From assembly GCF_009730915.1 (NCBI RefSeq), contig NC_052492.1, positions 248,001 through 312,000 on the forward strand: a DNA stretch of 64,000 nucleotides, in the 5' to 3' direction. The notes beneath the pieces were generated by a model that was not told the DNA's origin, did not search any database, and saw nothing but the letters and a program-made list of their open reading frames with translations. Of the stretch, positions 1 through 10,466 are shown piece after piece. This DNA comes from Dioscorea cayenensis subsp. rotundata. Its lineage: Eukaryota; Streptophyta; Magnoliopsida; Dioscoreales; Dioscoreaceae. Every line of letters starts with the position of its first letter. The stretch's first letter is position 1. A program made the translations under genes and the position numbers.

Positions 1-405
1 AGATGAAGACAGTGATATCAATGATGATGAGAATTATCAAAAATAAGAAGAATTTATAAATGAAGAAAACAGAACTCAAATGTTTATAGATCCATGAAAT
101 AGTAAAGGCATTCAACACAAGAAATACTAAACTTAACAAACAAACATCCTCACTAGAAAGAAAAGTTAACTCTATTCTTTGGAAGTGGAGGATTTCGGCC
201 CTTGTCAAACAACAGGAGAAAAAAATGGAGCCTGGCTTTTAGCATGTGAAGCAAATATTATCAGAGCTTTCTCAGAATATCAAAAATATGACTTTTACTA
301 CTTCATTGAGCATAACAACAAGAAGTCAACAAAAGGCATGCATATGTATCTGCATAGCACAGACAAAAGTGCAATGAAACTATGAAAGAACAAATTGTCT
401 CTCAC

Positions 406-2048
406 CAGGAGCTCGATAGATTCCTTGTCTTTCAAGCTTAGCCTGATAGCCAATTCCAAGATATTGAACATCTGGAACAAATGGATACGTCCACCTCTGG
501 ATTATATCTTTGCTGATTGTATCATAGCTCCTGAAATTCTCTACTCTAGCCGCATAACTTGCATGAGTCTCATACGTAAAAATTTTATATCCCATAATCT
601 GAATGAAATAGATAGAAAAGTAGATTAATGCATAAGTTCCACTAAAATGATACGAACAATTCAAATAACAGATACGAACAGAAAGACCAATAAACATGGC
701 AAGACAGTGAGGAAAGAGAACAATGCCATCAGAACATGACCAGTATGCACTGCCTCTAAATCAGAGAGAAGAACAGTATGTCAAAATAAAGCCTTTTTGT
801 ATTCTCAAGAGAAATATAGATTGAATATTGCAATTGATTATTGGTCCAAAATGTGGCACAACCTACAAGTTGAGACTCTAAAGAAAACTTTAAGACACTT
901 CCTGAATAGGCAACCAAGCAATGATAATATAGTCTTACATCATCAACAAGCAATCCCTTCACAAAATGACGGCGAAGATGTTGATAATCGAAATTATCTG
1001 TGAAAAGACTAAGAACTTCAGGAGAGCATATATCTATGAAACAATCCTGAAAAAAAAAAAAAAGAAAGAAACACTTAATCAGTAAGCAATCAATCTCAGA
1101 TGAGTACATAGAAAGGAAAATAATTTATTGCAATCAATTACACAAACACAAAAAAATGACCTGTTTATCATTGTGCAAACGAAGAGCCGGATTTTCCATG
1201 AGCAATGTCTTATCCAATGATATGACCCGCTGCAAGTGATCTGCCTTGTCCTCGTAGTACAAAAGCTCCTTCGTCTCTGGATGGATGCCGATAATAATCT
1301 CATCAGTGCCAAGCCTGGTCTGAAGGGTTGTAGAAGAAGGCTTCGCATGCTTGATGACCATTGTCATTACAGCCAGCGGATCTTTCTTCCTCCTATCCTT
1401 ATGTTCTTGAAGAGCCTGAGTGAGGTCCATGTTGCTGACAGTGTCGCCACTAACAAGGATAAAATCTCCACGTATCTTGAACACATCAAACAGCAAAACA
1501 ACAGCAGCTTGTCAATGGAATCACTAGATGGCACATTTAACTATAGAAACAAAGATTGCACAAGGATAAAGAAAGCTTACAACGCTGCGGTTGTAGATGA
1601 CGCGGAGAGCATCACCAGCACTAATGGCATCGTGGGATTCGATGGTGGAAACGGAGAAAGAGAAGGAGGAGGGAGGCTTGATCCACTGGGACTTGTTGAG
1701 GTAGTCCTTGACCTGGTTTGCATGGGCGCAGCAGAAGACGAAGACCTCCTCAACACCAACAGACTCCAGCCACGCCAGCGTGTACTCAATCATCGGCACG
1801 TTCACCAGCGGTAGCAACACCTTCACCAAGACTCAAAATTTCACTGCAAATCAAAACACCAGGCAAACCCTAGCCCTAAACCTGAACCTAGAAAGGAAGG
1901 AGAGCCACCAAACCTTCGGGCGCTCGAGAGTGATGGGGCGGAACTTGGTGGCGAAGCTGTCAGCGAGGAGAACAGCCTGTAGAGGGACACGGGCGAGCTC
2001 CTCCGGATCATCGGAGGAGGCCGATCTCGCGACCTTCTTCGGCGCCAT
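406..2048 (-). CDS. Translation initiation factor eIF2B subunit epsilon, 5' part (gene runs off the left edge)
   Basis: This is the catalytic subunit of the guanine-nucleotide exchange factor that recharges eIF2 with GTP in the cytosol. Five exons are visible on the minus strand: 2048-1914, 1820-1581, 1475-1161, 1046-939 and 598-406, all with GT-AG junctions and matching phases. Together they give about 330 residues. The protein starts [10 protein letters not shown] and carries the nucleotidyltransferase-like N-terminal domain: [10 protein letters not shown], then RVLLPLVN-type strands, [15 protein letters not shown], the GDFILVSGD motif, VMTMVIK, and [18 protein letters not shown]. The order matches animal and plant eIF2B epsilon. 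The left-handed beta-helix repeats and the C-terminal HEAT/W2 catalytic domain must lie beyond base 1. The last visible donor is GTGAGA at 405-400, so 1-405 reads as intron. The ATG is the first in frame after an in-frame upstream stretch that lacks family similarity. Confidence 0.93.
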
Positions 2049-2175
2049 CGCCGGAAAAGACAGAGAGATCGATGGAGACGGAACGATGACGATTTTGTTC
2101 TTGGGTTTTTGAGAATCTGGGCCGAGGTTTTGAAATGCAAATTGGGCCAAACCGGGCCAATGATGGCCCAATACA
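2049..2175 (-). promoter_or_regulatory. Proximal promoter of eIF2B epsilon with site II motifs
   Basis: Within 130 bases upstream of the ATG there are several TGGGCC motifs (2118-2123 and 2143-2148 on the plus strand, 2165-2170 on the minus strand). TGGGCC/T site II elements are known in plants to drive genes for translation and cell growth. Their clustering here fits the gene; the transcription start itself cannot be seen. Confidence 0.5.
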
Positions 2176-2234
2176 ACGGAAATCAACCCTTTTGCAGTTA
2201 TGTCCTTAGAAATTTCTGTATTTTTCATAAACAA

Positions 2235-2920
2235 CCTGACTATCAGGCGTTTGAAAAATAAAATAAAATAAAATAAAACTTACATTATTCTATTATAAGG
2301 CCAACCTTGAGGAATCGATTCTAGCTATCAAAAAAGAAGCTTCAGCTTCACTGGCGATCCAGGAAATCCAGACCAAATTAATGGATCCTAACAACTGAAG
2401 AAAGATCTCTATTTATCTGTCTTTCATGTTGTTTTTCATTTCTTGTGGATTTTGTTTTTATTTTGAGGTGTATATTTTTACCCTTAGTTTTTTAATATAT
2501 ATGATTTATTCATTTTTTAAAATATATATTCCACTTTTTCAATTAATAATCTATATCTATATTTAAAGTCTCAGCCACATTTCAATCTCTCATTAAAAGT
2601 TTCCAATCAAAATCATACGGTATTATAACAATATTAAAATATTTATAATTATTTTTTATTTTATATCAAAACTTAAAAAAAATTATAATTTTAAAAATAT
2701 TTATAATTAAAAAATATTGATAATTTTAAATTTTGATGAAACTTGGATATAAAAGTATCAATGAAATATAAATTTAAATTAATTGTAGATTATTAGAGTG
2801 GTTATAATGCAACAACATGAAAATATTTGTAATTTAATTCTAAATTAATTACAAATTATTAAAGGGGTTGTCTTGCTAAACCATGAAGGTATTTGCAATT
2901 TAATCCTTAATTAATTATGA
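2235..2920. other. AT-rich intergenic sequence
   Basis: Very AT-rich DNA with long A/T runs and no coding or RNA signal I can recognise. It runs straight into the assembly gap. Confidence 0.6.
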
Positions 2921-3920
2921 NNNNNNNNNNNNNNNNNNNNNNNNNNNNNNNNNNNNNNNNNNNNNNNNNNNNNNNNNNNNNNNNNNNNNNNNNNNNNNNN
3001 NNNNNNNNNNNNNNNNNNNNNNNNNNNNNNNNNNNNNNNNNNNNNNNNNNNNNNNNNNNNNNNNNNNNNNNNNNNNNNNNNNNNNNNNNNNNNNNNNNNN
3101 NNNNNNNNNNNNNNNNNNNNNNNNNNNNNNNNNNNNNNNNNNNNNNNNNNNNNNNNNNNNNNNNNNNNNNNNNNNNNNNNNNNNNNNNNNNNNNNNNNNN
3201 NNNNNNNNNNNNNNNNNNNNNNNNNNNNNNNNNNNNNNNNNNNNNNNNNNNNNNNNNNNNNNNNNNNNNNNNNNNNNNNNNNNNNNNNNNNNNNNNNNNN
3301 NNNNNNNNNNNNNNNNNNNNNNNNNNNNNNNNNNNNNNNNNNNNNNNNNNNNNNNNNNNNNNNNNNNNNNNNNNNNNNNNNNNNNNNNNNNNNNNNNNNN
3401 NNNNNNNNNNNNNNNNNNNNNNNNNNNNNNNNNNNNNNNNNNNNNNNNNNNNNNNNNNNNNNNNNNNNNNNNNNNNNNNNNNNNNNNNNNNNNNNNNNNN
3501 NNNNNNNNNNNNNNNNNNNNNNNNNNNNNNNNNNNNNNNNNNNNNNNNNNNNNNNNNNNNNNNNNNNNNNNNNNNNNNNNNNNNNNNNNNNNNNNNNNNN
3601 NNNNNNNNNNNNNNNNNNNNNNNNNNNNNNNNNNNNNNNNNNNNNNNNNNNNNNNNNNNNNNNNNNNNNNNNNNNNNNNNNNNNNNNNNNNNNNNNNNNN
3701 NNNNNNNNNNNNNNNNNNNNNNNNNNNNNNNNNNNNNNNNNNNNNNNNNNNNNNNNNNNNNNNNNNNNNNNNNNNNNNNNNNNNNNNNNNNNNNNNNNNN
3801 NNNNNNNNNNNNNNNNNNNNNNNNNNNNNNNNNNNNNNNNNNNNNNNNNNNNNNNNNNNNNNNNNNNNNNNNNNNNNNNNNNNNNNNNNNNNNNNNNNNN
3901 NNNNNNNNNNNNNNNNNNNN
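2921..3920. other. Assembly gap (1,000 N)
   Basis: Exactly 1,000 unknown bases. The round length suggests a placeholder of unknown true size. It cuts off the 5' part of the LINE that follows. Confidence 0.98.
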
Positions 3921-5390
3921 CGGATAAAACTTGTTTGTTCTCTTCGCAAAGAAATCTAGCACCACTAAACTACTTTGCTCAGACGATACACTTTCATACT
4001 GATACTTTTCTGCTCACTTATCTAGGCATCCCAATTTCAGGAGGTCAACTTAGGAAACAAGATTGGGATGTCTTGATTAACAAAATCAGATCTAGGTTAG
4101 TAACTTGGAAATCAAAGCTACTCTCACTGGGAGGTAGACTTACTCTCCTAAATTCAGTGCTCTTTGCTATCCCCACCTATTAGATGTTGATCTTCAAGCT
4201 CCCCAGCTAGATGACAAAAAGTATCGATAAAATTAGGAGAGATTTTTTGTGGTCGGGTTCGAACCCCCAGCACGCCAAAATTAGATTGGTGAGCTAGTTG
4301 AGACTTTACAGATCCAGGAAACAAGGCGGATGGGGCATTTTAAACTTCAAAACCTTCAATAACACCTTGCTGGGTAAATGGTGGTGGAAGATATTGGCAG
4401 GTAGACACTAGTGCGACAAAGTTATCATTTGTGAAAATTATTTCATGAATATTCCACATGGAATATTCTGTTCCACAAACAATGTAACAGAAGATCATTT
4501 TTTTTTTAACTGAATCCCTCAAACTCTTTCGCCCTTCAGAAAAAACCTAACCTCTATGGTTCGGAATGGCGCCACCACACTTTTTTGGTTGGATAATTGG
4601 ATCGATAGATGTGCAACCACCTCTATTTCGATAGGGGAGTTCCCAGTGGCGTGAAATCTCATTGAAAACATTAACTTAAATTCCTCTTAAGATAGAGATG
4701 AAAAACGTTGGAAGCTAACGGCGAATGGTTCTTTCACGGTCAAATACTTCTATAACTTCTTAAATGATGTGGCATTCGCTGTTGTTGGACCCCAATCATC
4801 CTGAAGGCTCCATTCCCAAAGAAAATTAATCTGTTTAACTGGTTGGCATGGGATGACAAGATTTTGTCTTTAGACAATCTACCGTTAAGGAATTGCAACC
4901 TCTTGCAAAATACCACATGTGTTATGTGTCATGCTAATGTGCAAATCTCCAATTACCTCCTTATTTAGTGTCCGGTGGCAGCTTATATCTGGAGTTATTT
5001 TGGACAACTTCTTGAGGCTAGGGAAATCCCATATCTCTTAGTGATTTGTGGAGTGGTTGGCATAAAAAGATTAGGAAATCCCAAATATTTGTTTGGGATT
5101 TACTAGTGAAAGCTATCAATTGGAACATTTGAATTGAGAGAAATGCTTGCATCTTTACATCTACATGTTTCCCAACAATTTCCATTATTATTAAGATTAT
5201 TCATATGCTACAATTGTGATTAAATGTAGCTATTGACTCAAAGAAGGCAAACATAGAGTAATCATTGTCGAAAATCAAGCGTAGTCTGGAGTTTCTCACC
5301 ACCAAGGATATGAAGCAGGGTATCCCGTCTATAAGTTCCCCTCCACCGGGCGAGAGCTAGAGAGCAGTAGGCTTTTCCCCCCTAGGAGAT
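3921..5390 (+). mobile_element. LINE (non-LTR retrotransposon) fragment: end of reverse transcriptase plus zf-RVT region
   Basis: The first bases after the gap encode the thumb part of a plant LINE reverse transcriptase: LTYLGIPISGG at about 4014-4045, then RLVTWKSKLLSLGGRLTLL and a DFLWSG stretch. This is followed by the reverse-transcriptase zinc-binding (zf-RVT) pattern with C-x2-C (NTTCVMCHA) near 4910-4940 and a typical tail (WDLLVKAINWNI) near 5090-5130. The reading frame is broken by several stops (for example after IPTY at about 4181) and frame changes, so the copy is dead. The 5' part is lost in the gap. No clear poly(A) tail or target duplication is visible at the right end. Confidence 0.85.
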
Positions 5391-5504
5391 CCCTCATTCT
5401 AGGGGGACTTTCCTCCCACTATTCCGCATGTCTGTTTTTTTGCTTCACTTCTTGTGATCTTCATGTTTGGTGATGTCTTTTCTCCGGTTATGCATGTTTT
5501 GTTA

Positions 5505-5660
5505 GCGAATTTCATATGAATATCTTCCATTGGAGTCATATCTTCAAATGAATTCAAGAGAAAGAAGTTGCGATGTTTGAAGAAAACAAGGAGACAAGGC
5601 TCCAAGAATAATTTATAGGCATGTAAAAAGGCTGGCTCCTCTCACATGGATTTATATAAG
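5505..5660 (-). pseudogene. PP2C-like gene relic: start codon exon and 5' leader only
   Basis: On the minus strand this 155-bp stretch closely matches the 5' leader and first coding exon of the PP2C-like copies at about 22.3, 37.1 and 43.1 kb. The ATG is at 5530, and the peptide begins MEDIHMKF, as in the copy at 43125 (MDDIQMKF). Similarity stops just inside the exon at about 5505, next to LINE-side sequence, so the rest of the gene is missing. This start codon is the clearest guide to the real start of the family. Confidence 0.65.
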
Positions 5661-6059
5661 TTTTGTTGGACAGTGATTTAAGGTTGGTGCAAAAGTAAAA
5701 GGAGTGAAGAGAATGTTTATATGTTATTGAGATGTTTATATTGTGTATGCGTGCATGTATTGTTAGATTTATATAAGTTGAATGTTTGTATATATGCTAG
5801 AGAATTTGTATTGTTGGTGTTTAAATTAATATCGTTAAGAGAAACCCGAGAGTGCTAAGATGAATGAAGTTTGAAACGAGTGACTGAGTTTGTCTCATCT
5901 AATCAAGCGCTTAGTTCGAGGCAAAGTGCGATTAAATGGTTGGAGTATAGTTTTTGTTAAGAAGCGGATGAATTTTCAATGTGTTTTTTCTCTAGTTTTC
6001 GTGTGAGATTGTCTCTATTCTTCATCTTGTTGCCTTGTGTTCTTGTTTTCTATTTTCTA
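5661..6059. other. Unassigned sequence
   Basis: AT-rich stretch between the PP2C-like leader relic and a LINE RNase H fragment. I see no gene, RNA or repeat signature in it. Confidence 0.4.
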
Positions 6060-7290
6060 TCAAGTTCACACTTTCTATCAATGCAAGAGCCAAGGATGGT
6101 AATGCAGAGTCAAGCTTGCAAGCATAAATGAAAGCAATGGAGGAGGCGCTAAGATGTTGCGTTGAGAGAATACTGTATCCAGATCAAATTTACACCGACT
6201 GTTTTAGCCTGACTCACATACTAACTAAGGAGGACTTGAGAATTTCTTGGAGGCACAGAACCAGAATTGAAGATATTAAAAGATTGCTTAGTTGCTGCCT
6301 TGGTGCTGAGGTGGAATGTATATTGAGAAGCTACAACCAAGGTAGTCAGACCCGGCCCGGGGATTGACCCGGCCAGATCAAGGGGTCAGGGGTCAATGGG
6401 TTCGACCGAGTTGAACCGGGATCAACAATAAAATATTAAAAAAATATATAATAATAATTAATAATGATAAAAAAATAATATAACCTATATTTTAATAATT
6501 AAAAATCATAAATTATTAAATATAATATTTAAAATTTTAATTTCATATAGTTTTCTTGATTTTAAAAAATATCTTAAATAAAATTAAATGTAATATTTAA
6601 AAATTTAATTTTATGTACCATCAATCCATTCTTGATTTTTTAAAACCATAAAATAAAATAAAAAAAAAAAAACCTAATGATCCTCATCTCACCCTTGTCT
6701 TCTTCCATCGGGATTCGGAAAGAAAAAATCACGTGCCACCACTCATACTCTGTTTCTCTTTCTCTCTCCTTTCTCTCATCGTTCTCCCTCGCTCCCTCTC
6801 ACGCGTTTCTCTCGTCTTGCCGCCGGCGCACCCTCTTTTTTCTCCCTCACATCTTCATCTCATCAGCACCACTTTTTTTTTAAAAAAATAATTTTAATTT
6901 TTTGACCCGAGTAAACCGGCCGAGTCAACGGTTTCCGAGCAAACCGGCCGGGTCACCCGGTTTTTGGCTGGGTTGCTTCCAAACCGAGTTAGAGGGTATA
7001 ACCGGACCGGCCTCATGACCGGTTCCCGGTTTTTCCGGTTGAACCGGCCGGGCCAGTCCGGGTTTGACAACCCTGGCTACAACTACTTGGCTGATCAATT
7101 AGCAAGTTATGGGCTTAGGAACCCATGGCTCTCCTTTTTCTACAAAGGTCTTGACCTTCCCAATTAGCTAGTCCAAGCTGTAGCTTCCTGCAGTTTCTGT
7201 TTTTGACGGGCACTGCATCCGTTTTGTTGCTTTTTTTATTTTTTCTTACTAGCTGTTTTAGCTCCCTTTTGCAACAAAAAAAAAATCACA
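6060..7290 (+). mobile_element. LINE 3' end with RNase H-like domain, split by a MITE
   Basis: About 6090-6337 encodes the second half of an RVT_3-type RNase H domain: AESSLQA, MKAMEEALRCCVE, a conserved TDCFSLTHIL with the catalytic-type Asp, and IEDIKRLLS. The domain continues after the inserted MITE as YLADQLASYGLRNPW at about 7082-7125 and ends in a stop at about 7165. A GC-richer 3' untranslated stretch and an A-run at about 7276-7286 follow, as expected for a LINE 3' end. There is an in-frame stop before MKAMEEAL, so the element is dead even without the insertion. It may or may not belong to the same LINE as 3921-5390. Confidence 0.7.
6338..7075. mobile_element. Non-autonomous hAT-type MITE, 738 bp, with 8-bp target duplication
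   Basis: Perfect 8-bp direct repeats GCTACAAC flank the element at 6330-6337 and 7076-7083. The ends are imperfect inverted repeats: CAAGGTAGTCAGACCCGG on the left, and the reverse complement of the right end reads CAGGGTTGTCAAACCCGG. An 8-bp duplication and ends starting CARGG fit the hAT superfamily. The outer parts are rich in CCGGCCCGG / ACCGGTT motifs and the core is AT-rich. There is no transposase. Removing the element and one repeat copy restores a continuous RNase H reading frame across the site, which confirms the borders. Confidence 0.88.
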
Positions 7291-7489
7291 CTTTTTAATA
7301 AAATACTTTTTACAAGCAATTGCATTAAATCAATTTATTTTTAACAAATATATATATATATATATATATTAACAATAAAAAGAGCAACCATTCAAGGTTT
7401 TTTTTCTAAAATAATGTTCAAGGGGTGTTTTTTGTTTTGTTTTTTTCATGAAATAACGTTCAGGGGTATATGTATATATATATATATAT

Positions 7490-8020
7490 TTTTTGAAAAA
7501 GTGGATAAATCACAAATTCATTGCAAAAAAAAAAAGGATAACAGGGGAAACTCAGAGAAGAGATAGAGATCACAAGAGGACAATTTAGCAAATGATAGTA
7601 GAAGCATTAAGAAAAAGCATAAGAAAATAGTCGGTTATTGTGCTTTGTCCAAATGCACCATCAAATAGCCCTATTGAGTAGATTTTTCAGGGATTTCGGG
7701 TGCAAATTCCTCGACGATCCCAAGAGGACCAGGCTTCTTTAAGGGAAGACAGAGTTGGAGTGGTAAAAACTGGTGCGAAATGGGCCCAAATCCTAGCAGA
7801 GAAGGGGCAATTGATTAGGAGATGCAGAGTCCCTTCCTCTGTAGAATTGCACAAGGCATAGATGCTAGTGGAAATGCGGTTGCATCACCATTTGCCCAGA
7901 TTTTCCAACAACAGGATTTTGTCTTGTAGGACAAACCAAAAGAAGGCCTTCATTTAAGTGGACAAATACCCTTCCAAAGGGCCTTGCCCAATGCACAATG
8001 AAATCCTCCGTCATTATAAA
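7490..8020 (-). mobile_element. LINE fragment (zf-RVT region), minus strand
   Basis: Read on the minus strand, about 7950-7690 gives the zinc-binding region after a plant LINE reverse transcriptase: KAFFWLVLQDKILL, then CNRISTSI-ALCNSTEEGTL and LLINCPFSARIWAHF. Stops and frame changes show it is dead. The low-coordinate end (about 7480-7540) carries T/A runs and a sequence typical of a LINE 3' end, which agrees with minus orientation. It is 5'-truncated. Confidence 0.75.
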
Positions 8021-8127
8021 AGGCATAGAACAATTAAGAGGTTGTATATGTACAAATAGAAAAGTTTAATGATATATGAGTTTTCACTCACTTTTTAAAA
8101 AAAAAAAAAAAAAGATAATGATTTTAT

Positions 8128-8205
8128 AGGGGTGTAAATGCAAAGTGAGTTGGGCCCTTAAGATGGTCACAGCCCATCTCTTCCAGCGCGCGAGTTCGAC
8201 ATTGT
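8128..8205 (+). promoter_or_regulatory. Relic of the DPH6-side promoter
   Basis: About 75 bp here match the promoter in front of the two DPH6 copies (22512-22600 and 43252-43340). The shared parts are TAGGGGTGTA, a TTGGGCCC site II-type block, and GCCCATCTCTTCCAGCGCG followed by CGAGTTC. No DPH6 exon follows. I read it as the stump of a third DPH6 copy whose body was lost. Confidence 0.55.
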
Positions 8206-8510
8206 TAGATTTCATTTTTAACCTAGCTTTGTAAATAAAATAGATAAACTATAGTATCATTAGGATTAAATTTCATATTTATCTTTGTTTATGCAATATG
8301 TTAACAGATAAACTATTATTTCACTATAATCATTAATTTAATCCATAACTTTTAAATCGCTTGCTCAAGTTGAATTTAAGCCTGGGATGTGTACGAGACC
8401 AAGTAAAAAATCTCTCCCGTTTTGAATCGAACTCAATTTATTATTATTTTTTAAAAAAAAAGGATAGTGGCCGGCTTATCAAGTTTTAGTATTTAAACAC
8501 CTCTTTGTTC
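8206..8510. repeat. DUF295 upstream segment, shared with 38.99-39.53 kb
   Basis: Sequence such as AGTATCATTAGGATT and the CAAGTTGAATTTAAG block recurs at 38991-39177 and 39437-39510, upstream of the third DUF295 copy. It marks the left part of the duplicated DUF295 unit. Confidence 0.6.
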
Positions 8511-8514
8511 TCTT

Positions 8515-8583
8515 TGCAGTTGCGCGTGGAAGAAGGCCAAAGGGCAAAGAGGCGAAGCTCTCGTCAGGGCGACAAACCTAAAG
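8515..8583 (+). other. Non-coding 5' leader exon of the DUF295 gene (putative)
   Basis: A GC-richer stretch (GCGCGTGGAAGAAGG and GGCGAAGCTCTCGTC) ends at 8583 and is followed by donor GTACGT. It has a close counterpart at 39560-39631. A plausible acceptor, TCATGCAG, ends at 9318, 74 bases before the ATG. This implies a 735-bp intron in the 5' untranslated region. The splice is inferred from sequence only. Confidence 0.5.
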
Positions 8584-9392
8584 GTACGTATCGTCTCTAG
8601 TTTTTACCAGTCTATTTGATTTTGATTGATCGTCATATAGACTTGATTTTCCTAATTGTTTAATATATGTTTTGTTATTGTTGTTACTATTATTATTATT
8701 ATTATTATTTATTATTATTATTTTTATATGCGTTGCCATCACCATCAGTGATTTGCATGTCTCAATTATTTATCAATCTCAATGTTAATTATGGAACAAG
8801 GATTGGCTTACATGATCCTTAAAATTTTAGAATCGTTTTTGAGAGATTATATATAAATATATATATATATATATAACAAAGGCATGGATATTAATCGATT
8901 TCATTAACCACCGTCTTAACTTGTATTTTTCTTTTATCAAAATAAATAAATCATAAATTTATTAAAAAAGAACATATAAAAGAAAAACCGAATTAAAAAA
9001 ACAAGATTAAAAAAATAAAGAACGGACAAATGAAGACAAACCAAGAACCAAACACAAAAACAATTTTAATTGTCATGCAGTACTGTAGACCTAAACCAAT
9101 TTTTTATGGCTATTTTCAAGACCAATTACAGCGTGTATGTGTATATTTTAAAGCTGGCGTGTCTTCTCTCTCGATCGGCTTCAAATAATTATAATTTTGG
9201 TGATTTAAAAATTTGTTATATGGATGATATCTTTATCATGCATAATTGTTGCATGTGCTTAATTAGAATAAAAATTTGTGTTGCAATGAATCAATAACAT
9301 ATTCGTACTTTCATGCAGTCAATTAAAGGTAATATATATATAGAGGCCAATTAATTAAGCACCTGCGTGGAGGAAGAATTAAGAGAAGAGAG

Positions 9393-10466
9393 ATGGGTAG
9401 TAATGATCAGACAAAATTCTTGCCTTCGGTTCTGTGTGTACCTGATTACAACAGCACTGAGCGTGTGATCCTTGACATCTCTACGAAAAAGTTTCAAATC
9501 ATCACCAATCCAAGGTTTGAGGGTGCAAGATGTGTGTCTTCAAAAGATGGGTGGTTGTTGTTTGTTAACATCCATCCTTCCAACTCGCTTTGTTATTTAC
9601 CTTTTTTGCTCAAACCTTCTACTGGTGATCAAATCGATCTGCCGGAGCTAACCATTGTAGATTTAAAAGTCAGACGTTGTTTGGTTTCATTATCAGTTGT
9701 TTCCGGTACTCCAAGTTATATTGTTGTTTGTGTCACAAATGACCAGGACCCTCATGGCATGACACTTAACGTGGTCTCTCTTCAGGCACAGGCACAGGCA
9801 CAAGCAGGGGGACAACGATATGTTTGGAAGGCATATAAATTTAGTAACTATGACCGAGACACTAAGATATGCACTTGTGTTATACTTGAAAGTCGTCATC
9901 AAGTGTTGTGCTTGGGCGATAATGGGGAAGTGATTGCATTTGATCTTTGGGATTTGAGTTGGACCCATAACTCTCAACTTCAACTGAGGACATTACATAG
10001 TATCGTTTGGTACTTGGAGTCCGATGGGGAGGTGCTAAGGGTTAATGCTTTGACCCCATATTTCAGCGACTTTGTCTTTTACAAGCTTCATATGGAGGAT
10101 GATAGAACTACGATGATGGCGTGGGTTGAGCTTGATCAATCTGAGTTGGAGAATACTGGTTGGTTTATTAATGGTACCTCCTCCTTCCTTGTTAAGGGTT
10201 TGGAACAACAATATGATCATTTTGGCAAGAAGAAGCTGGTGTTTATCCTTCATCCCAATATGTATGGAGGTCCTAAGGGTCCTGACCTTGAGACAGCTAG
10301 ACGGAAGAAGATGATGGTCACTTTTGCCCAACCATGTGGCTCTGATATGGATGCCAATATTTATATTCATGACTTAGACTCTCCAGACTGCGCTACCCAT
10401 ACTCTTTTCCCTCACCCATTCCGTACAAAGCATATTTCTTGGATACAAACAAACTGCTCTATTTAA
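9393..10466 (+). CDS. DUF295-family protein (F-box-associated/KIB-type beta-propeller), intact copy
   Basis: A single-exon protein of 357 residues that starts MGSNDQTKFLPSVL. It has the hallmarks of the plant DUF295 / F-box-associated propeller family: SSKDGWLLFVN (residues about 50-60), LLKPSTGDQIDLPEL, a central CLGDNGEVIAFDL strand, and a C-terminal HLSW-like end (ISWIQTNC). The family usually has an N-terminal F-box that binds SKP1; none is present here, so an E3-ligase role should not be assumed. Residues about 130-140 are a Gln-Ala run encoded by CAGGCA repeats, which are fewer in the copy at 40.6 kb. Two relatives lie at 12.78 kb (decayed) and 40.6 kb (frameshifted), so this is the only open copy of the three. 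The start is the first ATG after the inferred leader splice, in the context GAGATGGG that all copies share. Confidence 0.8.
   Translation: MGSNDQTKFLPSVLCVPDYNSTERVILDISTKKFQIITNPRFEGARCVSSKDGWLLFVNIHPSNSLCYLPFLLKPSTGDQIDLPELTIVDLKVRRCLVSLSVVSGTPSYIVVCVTNDQDPHGMTLNVVSLQAQAQAQAGGQRYVWKAYKFSNYDRDTKICTCVILESRHQVLCLGDNGEVIAFDLWDLSWTHNSQLQLRTLHSIVWYLESDGEVLRVNALTPYFSDFVFYKLHMEDDRTTMMAWVELDQSELENTGWFINGTSSFLVKGLEQQYDHFGKKKLVFILHPNMYGGPKGPDLETARRKKMMVTFAQPCGSDMDANIYIHDLDSPDCATHTLFPHPFRTKHISWIQTNCSI

Noticed and set aside
1236-1814. Plus-strand open frame over the eIF2B epsilon exons
   Set aside because: It is antisense to well-supported exons of a known gene and has no similarity of its own.
2907-3965. 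Long open frames over the gap
   Set aside because: They consist of unknown bases only.
9070-9297. Short open frame in the DUF295 leader intron
   Set aside because: AT-rich, no recognisable features, lies within the inferred intron.
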